From positions 248,001-312,000 of the forward strand of contig QNQO01000527.1 in NCBI GenBank assembly GCA_003290165.1: a DNA stretch of 64,000 bases, given 5' to 3'. Source of the stretch: Berberis thunbergii. Lineage: Eukaryota; Streptophyta; Magnoliopsida; Ranunculales; Berberidaceae. Shown in pieces: positions 11,576-24,375 of the stretch. Every line of letters starts with the position of its first letter. Within the stretch, counting starts at the first letter, position 1. The position numbers and the translations under genes were made by a program. The notes under the pieces were generated by a model that had not been told where the DNA came from, ran no database searches, and was given only the letters and a program-made list of their open reading frames with translations.

Positions 11576-12935
11576 TGATGTTCACATAATTATTACATAA
11601 TGTACCTCCTAATTGATATTTGTTAGTGTTTCGGATAGCGTATTTTAGTTTAATTATTTTTTATTTTGTAGGATTTGGAGTTTAAACGACAAAAGTGCAT
11701 TAGCGTGGCGAATTGGGAAATTCATAGCCAAATTGACGAAATTGAGTGGGAGACACTCAAGCAAAGAAAAATAATGAAATTAGTTTTGAATTGGTGGAAC
11801 AAAGAAGTCATATGAATGAACATAACCAAGCCCTTTAGTTTACAATTGAAATACAACAAATTGAAATTGAAATTGGGTTTCCAATGGGGGACTAATGGGG
11901 TATTTTGGCTCCCAATTTGGGCCCAATAGGGAGTAGGGTTCTCTGGACCATAAAAACAACAAGAAAGAATATAGCAAGGGAATTCTTTTGGGATGTGGAA
12001 TAGAAAAAACGCAGCAGCAGAGGAGGGAAAGACAACAACAAAAAAAAGGAGGGAAGTTTTTTGCTCTAGGACAGCAGAGAACGCAAAAGAAGAAAATAGG
12101 GCAGCAGGCTGCCATAACGCAGCAGCAACATCGCAACAGCGCAACAGGGAACACAACATCAATGATTGCGCAGGAGCAGGGAGTGCGTTGCTAATCCACC
12201 ATGCGTTGTCATGCCAATGAAGCTCCACACCGCTGTTGCTGTCATCGCCTTCGCCATGTGTCAATAAACTCCACGCAAGGCGAAGAGGTGAGCTCCTAGA
12301 TGTAACGCACTTAATTAGTATTTGATTCGTTTTATGCTTTCACGATGAATAATGGTGTTTATGATCCTCACTTTTATTTAATATATGAATTTATGTTATT
12401 TTAGTGACAAAGATTTCATCAATTTCTTCGTAGATTATTATTCCGGTGGTTGTCTTTTTCTTCTCCATATAAGCTCAGTCACGCTTTTCTTATGTGTGAA
12501 ATTTTTAAGGATCAATTGATTTCGGTAGGTTAGTTATATGTGATCGTCTTGTATTATGTTATTGTCTCCGGATATATCGTAAATTTAGGATATCGCATAT
12601 GACCAAACTTTGTGCTTTCTAGAAAAAGTGAAATCTAAAATCCATTTACATTAGGATATATTAATGCATTAAAGACTACTTTTCCGATTATGTTATTTGG
12701 AATGTGAAACACGTAATCGAGCCATCACAACGAATAAATACTAGTTAGCGCATGAAATTTGATTTTTTTATTAAATTTAAATTCAATTTCTTATTTTAAA
12801 TTTGTTAGAATTTCTTACATTTAGTTTCGTGTAGTTTTTCTTCCTTGACCTTGTTTTGTAGATCGTTTTTTCCTTGTGGGATCGACACCCTAATCTTTAC
12901 TGCAATTGACCGTGTGTACTGTTTGGGCGTAATCA
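11576..12935 (+). repeat. 5' LTR of the Athila-type element (1360 bp)
   Basis: It starts tgatgttcacataa and ends gggcgtaatca, and aligns along its length with 19225-20639. It includes a CAG/CAA-rich block (about 12005-12150) whose reverse strand opens spurious reading frames. Confidence 0.92.
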
Positions 12936-12940
12936 AATTT

Positions 12941-12958
12941 TGGCGTCGATGACGAGGA
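12941..12958 (+). other. Primer-binding site of the Athila-type element
   Basis: The sequence tggcgtcgatgacgagga lies five bases past the 5' LTR. It resembles the tRNA-Asp-type PBS (tggcgccgttgccgggga) common in Athila elements, with several substitutions. Confidence 0.7.
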
Positions 12959-13014
12959 CAAGCGTCATTCTACAAGGGAGGTTTTGGGTATTATCTTTCT
13001 TGCTCATTGTTTTA

Positions 13015-13118
13015 TTTTATTTTATTTTATTTTATTTTTAGGTTTTAGGTCCAGTTTAATTTTTATTTTATTTTATTTTTAGGTTTTAGGTCCAGTTTAA
13101 TTTTTATTTTATTTCTAA
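13015..13118 (+). repeat. Duplicated leader segment with (TTTTA)n tracts
   Basis: A segment of about 55 bp containing aggttttaggtccagttt and a TTTTA-rich tract occurs twice in tandem in the untranslated leader of the Athila element. Confidence 0.7.
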
Positions 13119-13260
13119 AAAAAAAATTGCAAAAAACAAAAAAAGACATTGGGGGAGTGTGAGTTAGAATAGAGACCACTTAGGGAGACTAATTAGGGTC
13201 CCAAATTTAGTTCCAGTTCCTTTTCCTCACGCACTACGACCTACTGGAAAGAAATCAAAA

Positions 13261-16200
13261 ATGCACGGAGAGATTCTAGAACACTTGAAACAGGTTAAAA
13301 TTAACTTACCTTTGCTGCATGTGATTAAACAGGTACCAACTTATGCGAGGGTCATCAAGGATCTATGCACTATCAAGAGGAAACATCATGTCTTCTTGAC
13401 ATAACAGGTAAGTGCGGCGATTGAGCAGAGGACACCACCCAAGTACAAAGATCCAGGGTGTTCTAAAGTCACCTGCCAGATTGGGACTCATGAGTCTGGC
13501 CAAGCCTTGTTGGATTTAGGAGCAAGGGTAAATCTAATGCCATATTCTATTTACTTGAGACTGGGTCTAGGAGTGATTAAACCCACATCTGTGGTACTAC
13601 AATTGGTCGATAGATCGGTAAAGAAGCCAAGAGGAATAGTCGAGGATGTCTTGCTGCAGATTGATAAGTTTTACTATCCCGTCGATTTTCTTATTTAAAT
13701 ACTCATTCTGCGGTTAATATAGAGTCTACAGTTCCGATTATTTTAGGTAGACATTTTCTTGCCACAGCTAACACTCTTATCAATTGCAGGAACAGTCTAA
13801 TGAAGCTGTCTTTTGGGAACATGACTCTGGAGGTCAACATATTCAATATTAGCAAGCAACCACGTGATGATGATGAGTGTCTTCATACCTACATGATAGA
13901 CACACTGATATCAAAGGAGGCGCTCCTGAGCGTAGACTCTGAAACCTTAGAGTACCTCCTTTTATTTGTGATTATGAGAGTTCACTTTATCCTGACAATG
14001 CTTTTGATATTTTTGTTGTTTCAGGGTTAAAGGATAAAGGAGGACGACAATGGCAACCATGCTTTGAGGAGTTGCCAAAGTAAAGATAGAAACCACAACC
14101 ATCCACTGTGAAAACTCCGAAAGTTGACCTAGCTCCACTGCATGAGGGACTTAAACATGCATTCCTCGGACCAGGTGATATTTTTCCTGTTATTATTTCT
14201 TCCGTGCTTGATAGCTCACAAGAAGAAGAATTGATTAATATGTTACGTGAGCACAAATCTGCATTAGATTGGACTATAGCTGACATCATAGGTATTATCC
14301 CCTTAATATGTTCTCATAGGATTCACTTAGAAGAAGGAGCTAACCCCCGTAGAGACCCTCAAAGATGACTAAACCCTACTATGAAAGAGGTGGTGAAAAT
14401 GAAGTCTTAAAATTGTTAGATGCAGGCATCATTTATCTCATATTTGATAGCAAGTGGGTTAGTCCAACTCAAGTAGTTCCAAAGAAATTTGGAATAACAG
14501 TGGTGACTAATGATGAGGGGGTGCCTATTCCTACTAAGGTAGTGACAGGGTGGCGCATGTGCATTGATTATAGGAAACTTAATTCTGCCACCCGAAAGGA
14601 TCACTTCCCGCTTCCAATCATAGACCAAATCTTAGAGCGAGTAGCTGGGCATTCTTTCTATTACTTTCTACATGGGTATTCAGGATATTATCAGATTGAG
14701 ATTGCATTAGAGGATCATGATAAGACTACTTTCACATGTCCTTTTGGTACTTATGTTTTTCGGTGTATGCCATTTGGTTTTTCTAGTGCAACGACTACTT
14801 TTCAGAGATGCATGATGAGTATATTTAGTGACATGGTTGAAAAATATATGGAAGTGTTCATGGATGATTTGACTGTTTTTGGTGATTCCTTTGATTCATG
14901 TTTAATTCACTTTAAGGCTGTTTTAAGTAGATGTGAAGAGAAGGGTCCGGTGCTTACTTGGGAAAAATGTCATTTCATGGTTCCCTATGGAATAGTTTTG
15001 GGACACAGTTTCTGATAAAGGAATTGAGGTTGATAAAGCAAAAATTGAATTGATTTCTAAATTACCTACACCTAAAAGTGTCAAGGATGTGAGATTATTT
15101 CTAGGGCACGCAGGTTTTTATAAGAGGTTCATACAAAATTTTTCTACCATCTCTAGACCATTAAGTAGCCTCCTGGTCAAAGACGTCGTGTTTCAATGGA
15201 CACAAGAGTGTGAAGACGCTTTCCAAACACTCACTAATAGGCTTACCTCTGCCCCCATCATGCAGCCACTGAATTAGAATTTACCATTTGAGATAATGTG
15301 TGATGCAAGCAACTATGCTGTGGGGGTCGTCTTCGGACAACGAAGGGAAGGGAAGCCCTTTGTTGTTTACTATGCTAGTCGAACACTTAATGATGCTCAA
15401 AAGAATTATTCGACCACTGAAAAAGAGTTGTTAGCTGTAGTTTTTGCTTTAGATAAATTTCTTGCTTATTTGATTGGTAAACCTATCACTGTTTTTACTG
15501 ACCATGCGGCCCTTAAGTTTTTTTATTTCTAAAAAGGATGCTAAGGCAAGATTGATTAGGTGGATTTTACTTTTGTATGAATTTGATCTAACTATAAAGG
15601 ATAAGAAGGGGGTCGAGAATGTTGTGGCGGATCACTTGTTTCGTCTGGAGTTCAGTGACTCTACCAATAGCCCACCCATCAGTGATGACTTCCCGGATGA
15701 ACACCTATTCACCGTCACTCAAGTACCATGGTATGCACGCATTGTTAATTACTTGGTTTCCGGCGAAGTACCATCATCATGGAGTGCTCAAGATAAGCGC
15801 AAATTTTTGGTCGAGGTAAGAAATTTTTATTGGGATGATCCTTATCTATATAAGTATTGCCCCGACCAAATCATGAGGCGTTGTGTCTCTGAAGGTGAGA
15901 TTGAAAGTGTCTTACATTTTTGTCACATTGCAGCTTGTGGAGGCCATTTTTCTATGAAAAAGACCGCTGCAAATTTTTTACAGACGGGATTATATTGGCC
16001 TACATTTTTTAAGGACACTAACAATTATTGTCGTTCTTGTGATAGATGCCAGAAGTTCGGTGCACTGTCCCGGAGACACATGATGCCCTTTAACCCCATC
16101 CTAGTCATTGATATATTTGATTGTTGGGGGATTGATTTTATGGGACCTTTTCCACCTATTTTTGGATATTTGTATATTTTGCTTGCAGTGGACTATGTGT

Positions 16201-17016
16201 CCAAATGAGTTGAGGTTGTGGCGTGCCGGAACAATGACAACAACACTGTTGTCAAGTTTATCAAAGAACACATTTTATCCCATTTTGGTACACCACGAGC
16301 CATTATTAGTGATCAGGGGACTCATTTCTGTAATCGCTCTTGTGAGGCTTTGATGCGCAGGTATGGAGTTCATCACAAGGTTGCCAATGCCTATCATTCG
16401 CAAACAAATGGCCAAGCCGAGCTGGCAAACCGAGAAGTGAAACAAATCTTGGAAAAGATAGTGAATCCGGACAGGAAGGATTGGTCCTTGAGCCTTCCTG
16501 ATGCAGTTTGGGCTTATCTTACCGCTTATAAGACAATTATCGGGATGTCTCTGTATCGGCTTATATATGGAAAAACCTTTCATTTACCCGTTGAGTTAGA
16601 ACATCGTGCTTATTGGCCTGTAAAAAACACTAACGTTGATCTCAATGATGCAAGTATTCAGCGAAAACTTCAGTTAGCTAAAATTGAGGAGTTGCAGAAT
16701 GATGCCTATGACAATTCCAGAATATACAACGGAGATGAAAGCAACTCATGATAATCAAATTCTGAGGAAACATTTCGAGCCCAACCAACGAGTCTATCTC
16801 TATGACTCATGACTTCATCTTCATCCTGGCAAACTAAGATCGAGATGGACGAGCCCATTCATGGTAAAACAAGTATTTCCCAATGGTTCCATAGAAATTG
16901 AAGATCCAAAAGATGGGAGAATATTTAGAGTAAATGGGCAACGTTTGAAGCACTATGTAGAGCGAGGAGAGGTGCCAGAGGAGATATCTCTGGTTGCCCT
17001 TGTCTACTTGATTTGA
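13261..17016 (+). pseudogene. Athila-type gag(remnant)-protease-RT-RNase H-integrase, broken
   Basis: Pieces in order: a C-terminal gag remnant (MHGEILEHLKQVKINLPLLH, 13261 on), the protease (LLDLGARVNLMPYS, about 13510), RT from about 14108 (GWRMCIDYRKLNSATRKDHF; active site VFMDDLTVFGD near 14865), RNase H (MCDASNYAVGVV, 15296 on; TDHAALKF near 15500), and integrase (HIAACGGHFSMKKTA near 15925; GIDFMGPF near 16130; ISDQGTHF near 16310; [14 protein letters not shown] near 16400). The coding tail continues to 17016 (GKLRSRWTSPFMVKQVFP). Visible breaks: a stop in gag (LT*QVS), a frameshift near 15008, a Trp-to-stop change in LN*NLPFE near 15275, a frameshift in a T-run near 15520, a Trp-to-stop change near 16206, and a stop near 16808. 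The span from PBS to gag remnant is only about 300 bp, so most of gag is deleted. Confidence 0.9.
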
Positions 17017-19209
17017 TGTTCTCCACCCTATCTTTAGTTTAGGTTTTTATTTTAATTTTTATTTATTTTTAGTTTAGTTTAGGTTTTTGCTTTTATGTTT
17101 TTCTTTTAGTGTTTCAGGTTATTTTAGGTGTTGCTATTGGAGTCACTCGGAGCCCCTCATCCCATGTGTTCCTTTCTCCTGCCAGTATGATTTTCTTATA
17201 TTTTGGTGACTGTGAGGACATTGTTTATTTGAAATTGGCAAAGCTTCACCATGGTAATATCACTCTAACCCTCCTCTTTTCTGTTGCCTTCATTTGTCAT
17301 GATTATTATTTTATACATTGAGGACAATGTTTGGGGGTGTGGTTTATTAGATTTTTTTGTGCAATTTTCAAAATCTTTGAGCTTAAAGCGTATTTTACAA
17401 TTAAACCGAGTCATTTTTGTGTTCTACTCAATCTCCATTGAATACTTAGATGATTATGGTAATTGTGTAAAATCTTTATGAAAATGCATTCGAAATCTGA
17501 GCTCTTGGTGAATTAAAAAAAATGGGTTTGAGTCTTTTTAATTTTAGAGAATATTTTTGTTGCCTTTAATTTTGAGAAAACACATACTAACACGTGTCAC
17601 ATAGTTATATTAGTAGAAAACATAATATTTGATATTATCCATATGTTAGATGTATTTCGTGAGACTTTTCAACTCGACTATTCGTGCACTATACGCCAAG
17701 TTAACATGATTTGAAGTTGATTAGTGAGATATTGAACTAGAAAACCTTAGAATAATAGTGGAGACTTAACCCTTGTGAGTTTTGAGTCATTCTTTATTTC
17801 TTGAGGGTTATTAAATACACTCTAATTTTTCTTGAGTCCGCATTATTTCGTTGATGATCTCATTATTCTTGATTTTCTTATTGATTGCTTTAAGAATGAC
17901 ATAAAAAGTGAGATTTTACACTAGAACTTCTTGCTTTATTTAGTTGAGATGTCCTAGTACTAACCAGAACTTATGAAGTGATATAGGCATTTCTTTATTT
18001 AAACTATTGTTTTTAGCTTTTTTTAGCCTATCCAATACTAAATATCCATTTGCAGCCCTTTGAGCTTTTAAATAGCATTCTTTTTGTTAACCTACTCCAA
18101 TCAAGGAGTAATACTTGTATTATTTTATCCTTACCAATTTTCTGAGAATGTATACGGTGAGATATATTTATGGAATGGGCAAATAGAAAGAGTTGAAAAT
18201 AGATACTTTATGCGCCCTCGAAGTAAAAGTGTTGGATTGTATCACCGGGGAAAAGCATACAAAAAAAAGGTTAAAAAAAAGTTGAAAAAAAAGAAGCTGA
18301 AAAAAAGGGTTGAACAAAAAAAACAAAAACTTGAAGAAGAAAAAGTTAATGGTGTACAACATTGATTTGGTTTTCAATGCCCTATGTGTTTATTCAAGGG
18401 TGTAGTTCAGGAAATTTTTGTATCCTTTTTGTCCATTATTGTTTGCCATAATTCAAGCCCCATTGCAACCTAGTAAATAACTAATTGATCTTAAGTGAAA
18501 GTTGGTTTAATAGATGTGGAGATTGAATAGGCAAGAACTATGGTGTTTGATTCAACATTCTCAAAAGTAATCAATATTCCTGTCCGTGAGATCATATTCA
18601 TTTCATTCTTTGAAAAATTTCAATTTTCATGATAATTATATGTGAGACGTTTGCATTTTCCATAGTATATTCGTTTCCTCACATATAAACTGAGTGTCCA
18701 ATCTCTGAGTGTTTTATTTCTCAGTGACATGAGAGAATTGTAGTCGAAGCGTCCTTTCTAAAGGTTATCTCGTCACATCTTTACTATGAGATGAAGAGTT
18801 ATGTTGATAAGGCTCCTCACACACACACTTCAAATTGAGAATGATTATGAAATTTATTTAACCTTTAGATACTATTAAATTATTGTACTATATTGATATA
18901 CTATTGTGACATATTTAGTTTGTTGTTTTTCTTGAATTTTAAGCAATTAGAAAATTATTTTGAGGAAAATAAAGGAGAATGCTCATGTTTTTCAATTATA
19001 TTTTTAGGAAATAGATTTTGTTTTATTGAGTCAGTAATGTTTGGGCATAACATTTCTGGAAACCCTCACGAGACTATAACTCGTCCTCTAGAGGTAATCT
19101 AGATGTTTAAAGCCTTGTTGCACGTTAAGGTAAGTGCAATGGTGATTCCTACGAAAGTGAGTTATGATTTAATTCTTAATTTTGTTTTGCTCGAGGACTA
19201 GCAAAATAT
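17017..19209 (+). other. Untranslated 3' internal region of the Athila-type element
   Basis: Between integrase and the 3' LTR no env-like frame is visible. The segment contains acattgaggacaatgtttgg (17319 on), a motif often seen downstream of pol in this lineage, and an A-rich tract at 18261-18340 that opens a spurious lysine-rich frame. Confidence 0.6.
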
Positions 19210-19210
19210 A

Positions 19211-19224
19211 GGTTTGGGGGTATT
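19211..19224 (+). other. Polypurine tract of the Athila-type element
   Basis: The sequence ggtttgggggtatt directly precedes the TG of the 3' LTR. Confidence 0.75.
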
Positions 19225-20639
19225 TGATGTTCACATAAATATTACATAATAAACCTCCTAATTGATATTTGTTAGTGTTTCGGATAGCATATTTTAGTTT
19301 AATTATTTTATTTTTGTATTTTTGTAGGATTTGGACTTTAAATAACAAAAGTGCATTAGCGTGGCGAATTTGGAAATTCATAGGAAAATTGACGAAATTG
19401 AGCTGGAGACACTCAAAGCCAAAGAAAAATAATGAAATTAGTTTTGAATTGGTGGAACAAATAAGTCATATGAATGAACATAACCAAGCCCTTTAGTTTA
19501 CAATTGAAATATAGCAAATTGAAATTGAAATTGGGCTTCCAATTTACAATTGAAATTGGGTTTCCAATGGGGGATTAATGGGGCATTTTGGTTCCCAATT
19601 AGGGCCCAATAGGGACTACGGTTCTCTGGACCATAAAAACAACAAGAAAGAATATAGCAAGGGAATTCTTTTGGGCTGTGGAATAAAAAAAAAACGCAGC
19701 AGTAGAGGAGTGAAAGACAACAACAGAAAAAAGGAGGGATGTTTTTTGCTCTAGGACAGCAGAGAACGCAAGAGAAGAAAAGAGGGCAGCAAGCTTCCAT
19801 AACGCAGCAGCAGCCACGACTCAACAGCAGCGAGTGCGCAGTTGCAGGGAGTGTATTGCTAATCCACCACGCGCTGCCATGCCGATGAAGCTCCACACCG
19901 CTGTTGCTATCATCACCTTCGTCATGTGTCACTAAACTCCACGCAAGGCGAAGAGGTGAACTCCTAGATGTAACATACTTAATTATTATTTGATTCGTTT
20001 TATGCTTTCACGATGAATACTGATGTTTATGATCCTCACTTTTATTTAATATAGGAATTTATGTTATTTTAGTGACAAAGATTTCATCAATTTCTTCGTA
20101 GATTATTATTTCAGTGATTGTCTTTTTCTTCTCCATATAAGTTTAGTCACACTTTTTTTATGTGTGAAAATTTTAAGGATCAATTAATTTTGGTAGGTTA
20201 GTTATATGTGATTGTCTTTTATTATGTTAATGTCTCCGGATATATCGTAAATTTAGGATATCGCATATGACCAACCTTTGTGCTTTCTAGAAAAAGTTAA
20301 ATTTAAAATCCATTTACATTAGGATATATTAATGCATTAAAGACTATTTTTTCGATTTTGTTGTTTGGGATGTGAAACACTTAATCGAGTCATCACAGCG
20401 AATCAATACTAGTTGGCGCGTGAAATCTAGAAGGGATCCTTGGAACCTTGTGATTTCTCTAAACTTGATTTTTTATTAAATTAAATTAAATTTCTTATTT
20501 TTAATTTGTTAGAATTTCTTATATTTAGTTTAGTATAGTTTTTCTTCCTTGACCTTGTTTTGTAGATCATTTTTTCTTCGTGAGATCGACACCTCAATCT
20601 TTACTGCAATTGACTGCGTGTACTATTTGGGCGTAATCA
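19225..20639 (+). repeat. 3' LTR of the Athila-type element (1415 bp)
   Basis: It is a direct-repeat partner of 11576-12935 with the same termini. Indels include a segment near 20425-20455 (tagaagggatccttgg) that is absent from the 5' copy. Confidence 0.92.
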
Positions 20640-22290
20640 TTTGCTGACAATTCCTTGTTGATTATAAGCTCTTGGAGTAAGCGCCCGTTTTCTAAAGTAT
20701 TGTTACTTAGCTTTATATTGGTCTTGATTGAGTTTCTAGCTCTGAATTCTGGCTCTCCGCATAGTTGAGTTTCGATTGTCGGGGCATTCTCTCTGTCCAT
20801 GTAGATTGACTCTCCCCTATGTCTAGGTCAGGTGCATGATATGTCTGTTACACGGGCTCGAGTTGTAATTGCTAGCAATTCAATTATTTCAGGGCTGCAT
20901 AATGGCAATCTCTTGCTGCAGATTGATCTCCTCGGATAGTTCCTTAGCCATAGTTGGTTGTGTATTTGATGCATTGGTGCATAGGGAAACTATTGCCTCC
21001 ATATGATGGAGTCAAAGCCTTCCTGTAATAATGTTATAGGTGGATGGAGCGTCAACCACCATAAATTCTTAGACAAGGTACTTCCACAATTGTGGCTTTC
21101 CTGCCATGACCATTAGATTGATCTTCTTGATGGGGAAACACTTATCTTTACTGAATCCGACCATGGGGTGAATGTACACTGTGGAGATCCCTATCCGTAA
21201 ATATCAATGCTGGGATCAGGTTTTGAACTCGTGCATGCTGCACTTGTCAGTCCTTGCACCGGGGTGGTGTTCACATCTCGGTCAGCGTCCTCTTGTAAGA
21301 CCTGTTGGATTGTTCCCCTCGGGACCGACCTCATGAAGGACATAAATGATGCTAGAAGCTTATTTTTCAATCTCCTTGACAACGTCTTCACTTCCTTTTG
21401 CCCGATCCTGCCTTCTGTCCTAGCTCAGGTACTTATTGAGCTTGCCTTTCCTTATATAGTACTCGACTTCTCCTCTGAGGTTTCTGCAATCCTCAGTATC
21501 GTGTCTGCCTTCCTTATGGAAGGCACAATATTTTCTATTGTCGCACCGAGTGGGGTCTCCTTGCTGCTTGGGGGGAGCACTTCAGTTCTTCCCAATTCTT
21601 GATGGAATTGAGGATGTCAGACAAACTGAAGTTGAAAAAGGTGACAAATTTGGATCCGACATAATTGGAGGCCTTGTCCTGCCTTGTGTGGCCATAGTTG
21701 GTCTTACTATCATTGTGTTTCCTCTTGTTCCCATCATCGTCTTCCTTTTTCTTCCCTTCTTTATTGTCCCCGGTGATAAAAGGTTTCTTTTTGGATTTCG
21801 CCTCCTTCTTCGCGGTCAACATCTCGTCCAGAGTGATATATCTCTAGGCATCATTCAACAAGACTTCCATATCGGTTGGGGTTCAAGAGTAAGGAAATCA
21901 TAGAACTTGCCTCTCATGGGATCTGAGGTGAAGGTTATGACGGCAGTGTCATCACTACAGCTGTCGATGAAAGTCAACTCATCGTTGAAGCGCGTGACGT
22001 ATTCTCCCAATGTCTCCTTCTACTTTTGTTTTAAGGTCAGCAGATAGTGCATGCCCTTCCTGATTCGCTGGCTGCTCAGAAAACACGTGAGGAACACCAT
22101 CGCCAATGTCCGGAATGAGTCGATGGACCTCAGAAGAGGCTGTGGAACCTGGTCAGCGCTAACTTCTTCAGGCTGGTAGGGAATGATCGACACATTATCG
22201 CATCGAACCCTTCCTTTAGTGCCATTACATGCTGGAAGTGGCACAAGTAATCGGATGGGTCTTCCATCCAATCATAAAACTACATTTTGT
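20640..22290 (-). pseudogene. Left arm: gypsy gag-protease relic, minus strand
   Basis: Read on the minus strand from 22271 down it gives SIDSFRTLAMVFLTCFLSSQ (gag), then sequence like the right arm (ILNSIKNWEELK at 21610-21580) and the reverse of the protease region near 21050-21160. It is the inverted partner of 22355-24265 with stops and frameshifts throughout. The lineage looks Tat-like from the gag. This copy extends about 250 bp further toward the gag start than its partner. No function remains. Confidence 0.8.
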
Positions 22291-22354
22291 GGACAACTAA
22301 CTAGTTCCACAACCCCTTTCCGAGGTCCATCGATTAATTCTAGACATTGACGAC
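22094..22354. other. Spacer between the arms of the inverted repeat
   Basis: This sequence of about 260 bp is not matched on the opposite arm. Its left part continues the minus-strand gag. It contains a second short copy of ttttgtggacaactaacta (22285 and 22372), which may mark the rearrangement joint. Confidence 0.55.
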
Positions 22355-23660
22355 GACATTCCTCACGCGTTTTGTGGACAACTAACTAATCAGAAAGGCC
22401 TGCGCCATTTACTGACCCTAAAATAAAAGCAAAATGAGACGTTGAGGGAATACATCACGCGCTTCAGCAATGAGTTGACTCTTATTGACGGCTGTAGTGA
22501 TGACAATGTCGTCACAACCTTCACCTTGGGTCTGAGGAAGGCAAGTCTTATTATTTCCTTACTATGGACCCTCAACTGATATGACAGACCTACTGAAGGA
22601 TGCTCGAAGATATATCACTCTCGACGAGATCCTGAGCGCCAAGAAGGAGGTAGGCGGAATCCCTGAAGAAAGCCTCTATCCCTAGGGACAAAAAAGAGAA
22701 GAAGAAAAAGGAGGACGATGATGGGAATAAGGGGAAACACAATGACACTAAGACTGACAACGGCTACACAAGGAAAGACAAGACACCCAATTATGTCGGG
22801 TCCAAATCTGTCATCCCTCTCAACTCCAATCTGTCCGACATCTTCAATTCCATAAAAAATTGGGAAGAACTGAAGTGGCCCCCCAAGCAGCAAGGAGACC
22901 CCGCTCTAATGGAAGGTGGACAAGATAATTAGGATTGTAGAAACTTCAGAGGAGAAGTCGAGTATTGGATCGGGAAATGCAAGCTAAAGGAGTTCCTGAG
23001 CTCGGACAGGAGGTAGGATCGGGAAAAAATGGAAGACGTTGTCAAAGAGATTGAAAAAGAAGTTCTTGACATCATTTGAGGGGGAACAATCCTTAGGTCC
23101 TGCAAGAAGATGCTGACCAAGATGTGAACACCACCCCAGTGCGAGGATCGATGCAGCTTGCACGAGTTCAGAGCCCAATCCTACCATTGAAGTTTAAGGA
23201 TAGGGATCTCCAGGGTGTACATTATCCTCACAATGATGCCCTTGTCATCTCTGCCCTAGTTGCAAAGACGGAGGTGAAAATGGCCTTAGTGGAAACAGGA
23301 AGCTCACTCAATGTCATGTTTCTCTGTGCATTTCGCAACATGCAAGTCCAGGTGAAAGACTTAACCCCTACCACTCACCTCATGGTCGGATTCAGTGGAG
23401 CGAAGTGCTTCTCCATCAGAAAGATCAATCTAATGTTGGTGGCAAGAGAGCCACAATTGCGGAAGTACCTTGTCCAAGAATTTATGGTGGTTGACGCTCC
23501 GTCCACCTACAACATTATCCTAGGAAGGCCTTGACTCCATCATATGGAGACAATAGTTTCCACTCTACACCAATGCATCAAATATACAGCCAACCAGACC
23601 CAATGAACTACCCAAGGAGATCAACCTACAGCAAGAGACTGCCATTATGCAGCATTGAAA
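22355..23660 (+). pseudogene. Right arm: gypsy gag-protease relic, plus strand
   Basis: The gag part includes ETLREYITRFSNELTLIDG (about 22435-22500), a decayed dimer/knuckle region (EVEYWIGKCKLKEFLSS near 22950-23000), then a retropepsin-like domain from about 23180: HYPHNDALVISALVAKTEVK, LVETGSSLN at the active site and VVDAPSTYNIILGRP before a stop at 23532. The catalytic Asp of the usual D-T/N-G-S motif is Glu here, so the protease would be dead even without the other stops. Order and sequence fit Tat-type gypsy elements. Confidence 0.82.
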
Positions 23661-23705
23661 CAGCTGAATTGCTAGCAATTACAACTCGAGCCCTCGGAAT
23701 TGACA

Positions 23706-24012
23706 CACTACACCAAATTGGCACTTTTGTAACAACTCTAAAAACAATATCACTTTTGAGATGTTACAATTTACCAAACAATTTCAAGTCAAAACTAAAT
23801 TTAGTCAAAAAAATGAAAAACAGTAACAAAAAAATGATACAATAAGTTCGATCACCATGAATAGTATCACTTTTATAGCCATACTCTTTATGGTGATACA
23901 ATTATTGTATCATTTTGTTTGTGAAAATGTGTAAAATTGTTAGGTGGATTGTTATACTTCAAAAGTGATACTGTTTTGGGGGTTGTTACAAAAATGTCAA
24001 TTTGGTGTAGTG
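23706..24012. mobile_element. CACTA-type MITE (307 bp)
   Basis: Termini are cactacaccaaattggca and its near-complement tgtcaatttggtgtagtg. A 3-bp target duplication aca (23703-23705, 24013-24015) flanks it, as in CACTA/En-Spm elements. Internal inverted segments (gatacaat... and ...attgtatc) add to the hairpin. The inverted-repeat partner near 20840 reads through without it and serves as an empty site. It has no coding capacity. Confidence 0.9.
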
Positions 24013-24375
24013 ACATATCAGACATCGGGCCTACACAAAGAGGGAAAGTCAATCTGCATAGACAGAGAGAAAGCCCCAACAATTGAAGCTCAGCTATGCG
24101 GAGAGCCATAATTCAGAGCTGGAGACTCAATCCAGACCAATATAAAGCTAAGTAACAACACTTTGGCAAATGGGCGCCTACTCCAAGAGCTGATAATCAA
24201 CAAGGGATTGCCCACCAGCACGAAGTCTACTCTTCAGTAACTTTGCTAGCTTTGGCAAAACAATACACTTCGCTGGACGAATTATGCAAATTGAGCCAGG
24301 CCCATACGTGTCTCTTTCAAGGCCGGGGTAGCTTAATCCCCGCTCGGAGCCAAATTATTTTATTGCTTTGATTTC

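Larger units (their letters stand above)
11576..20639 (+). mobile_element. Athila-type Ty3/gypsy LTR retrotransposon, inactive (about 9.06 kb)
   Basis: It is bounded by two alignable long LTRs (tgatgttcacat...ggcgtaatca), with a PBS after the 5' LTR and a polypurine tract before the 3' LTR. Protease, RT, RNase H and integrase follow in Ty3/gypsy order with Athila-like sequence. Flanking 5-mers are ctagc and tttgc, so the target duplication is degraded. Most of gag is deleted. The insertion point is clear because the flanks rejoin to match the opposite arm of the gypsy inverted repeat at 24200-24275. LTR divergence and many disabled codons indicate an old insertion. Confidence 0.92.

Noticed and set aside
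11722..12264. 180-codon minus-strand frame, repeated at 19498-19932
   Set aside because: Both lie in the LTRs of the Athila element, antisense to its transcription, with different frames in the two copies; no protein family is recognised.
17109..17481. Frames after integrase as an Athila env-like gene
   Set aside because: No signal peptide, no transmembrane end and no continuous length; the segment has the usual untranslated motifs instead.
18084..18365. Lysine-rich 93-codon frame in the Athila 3' region, as a possible env or RNA-binding protein
   Set aside because: It comes from an A-rich tract, lacks env features and is not conserved in position with any known Athila ORF.
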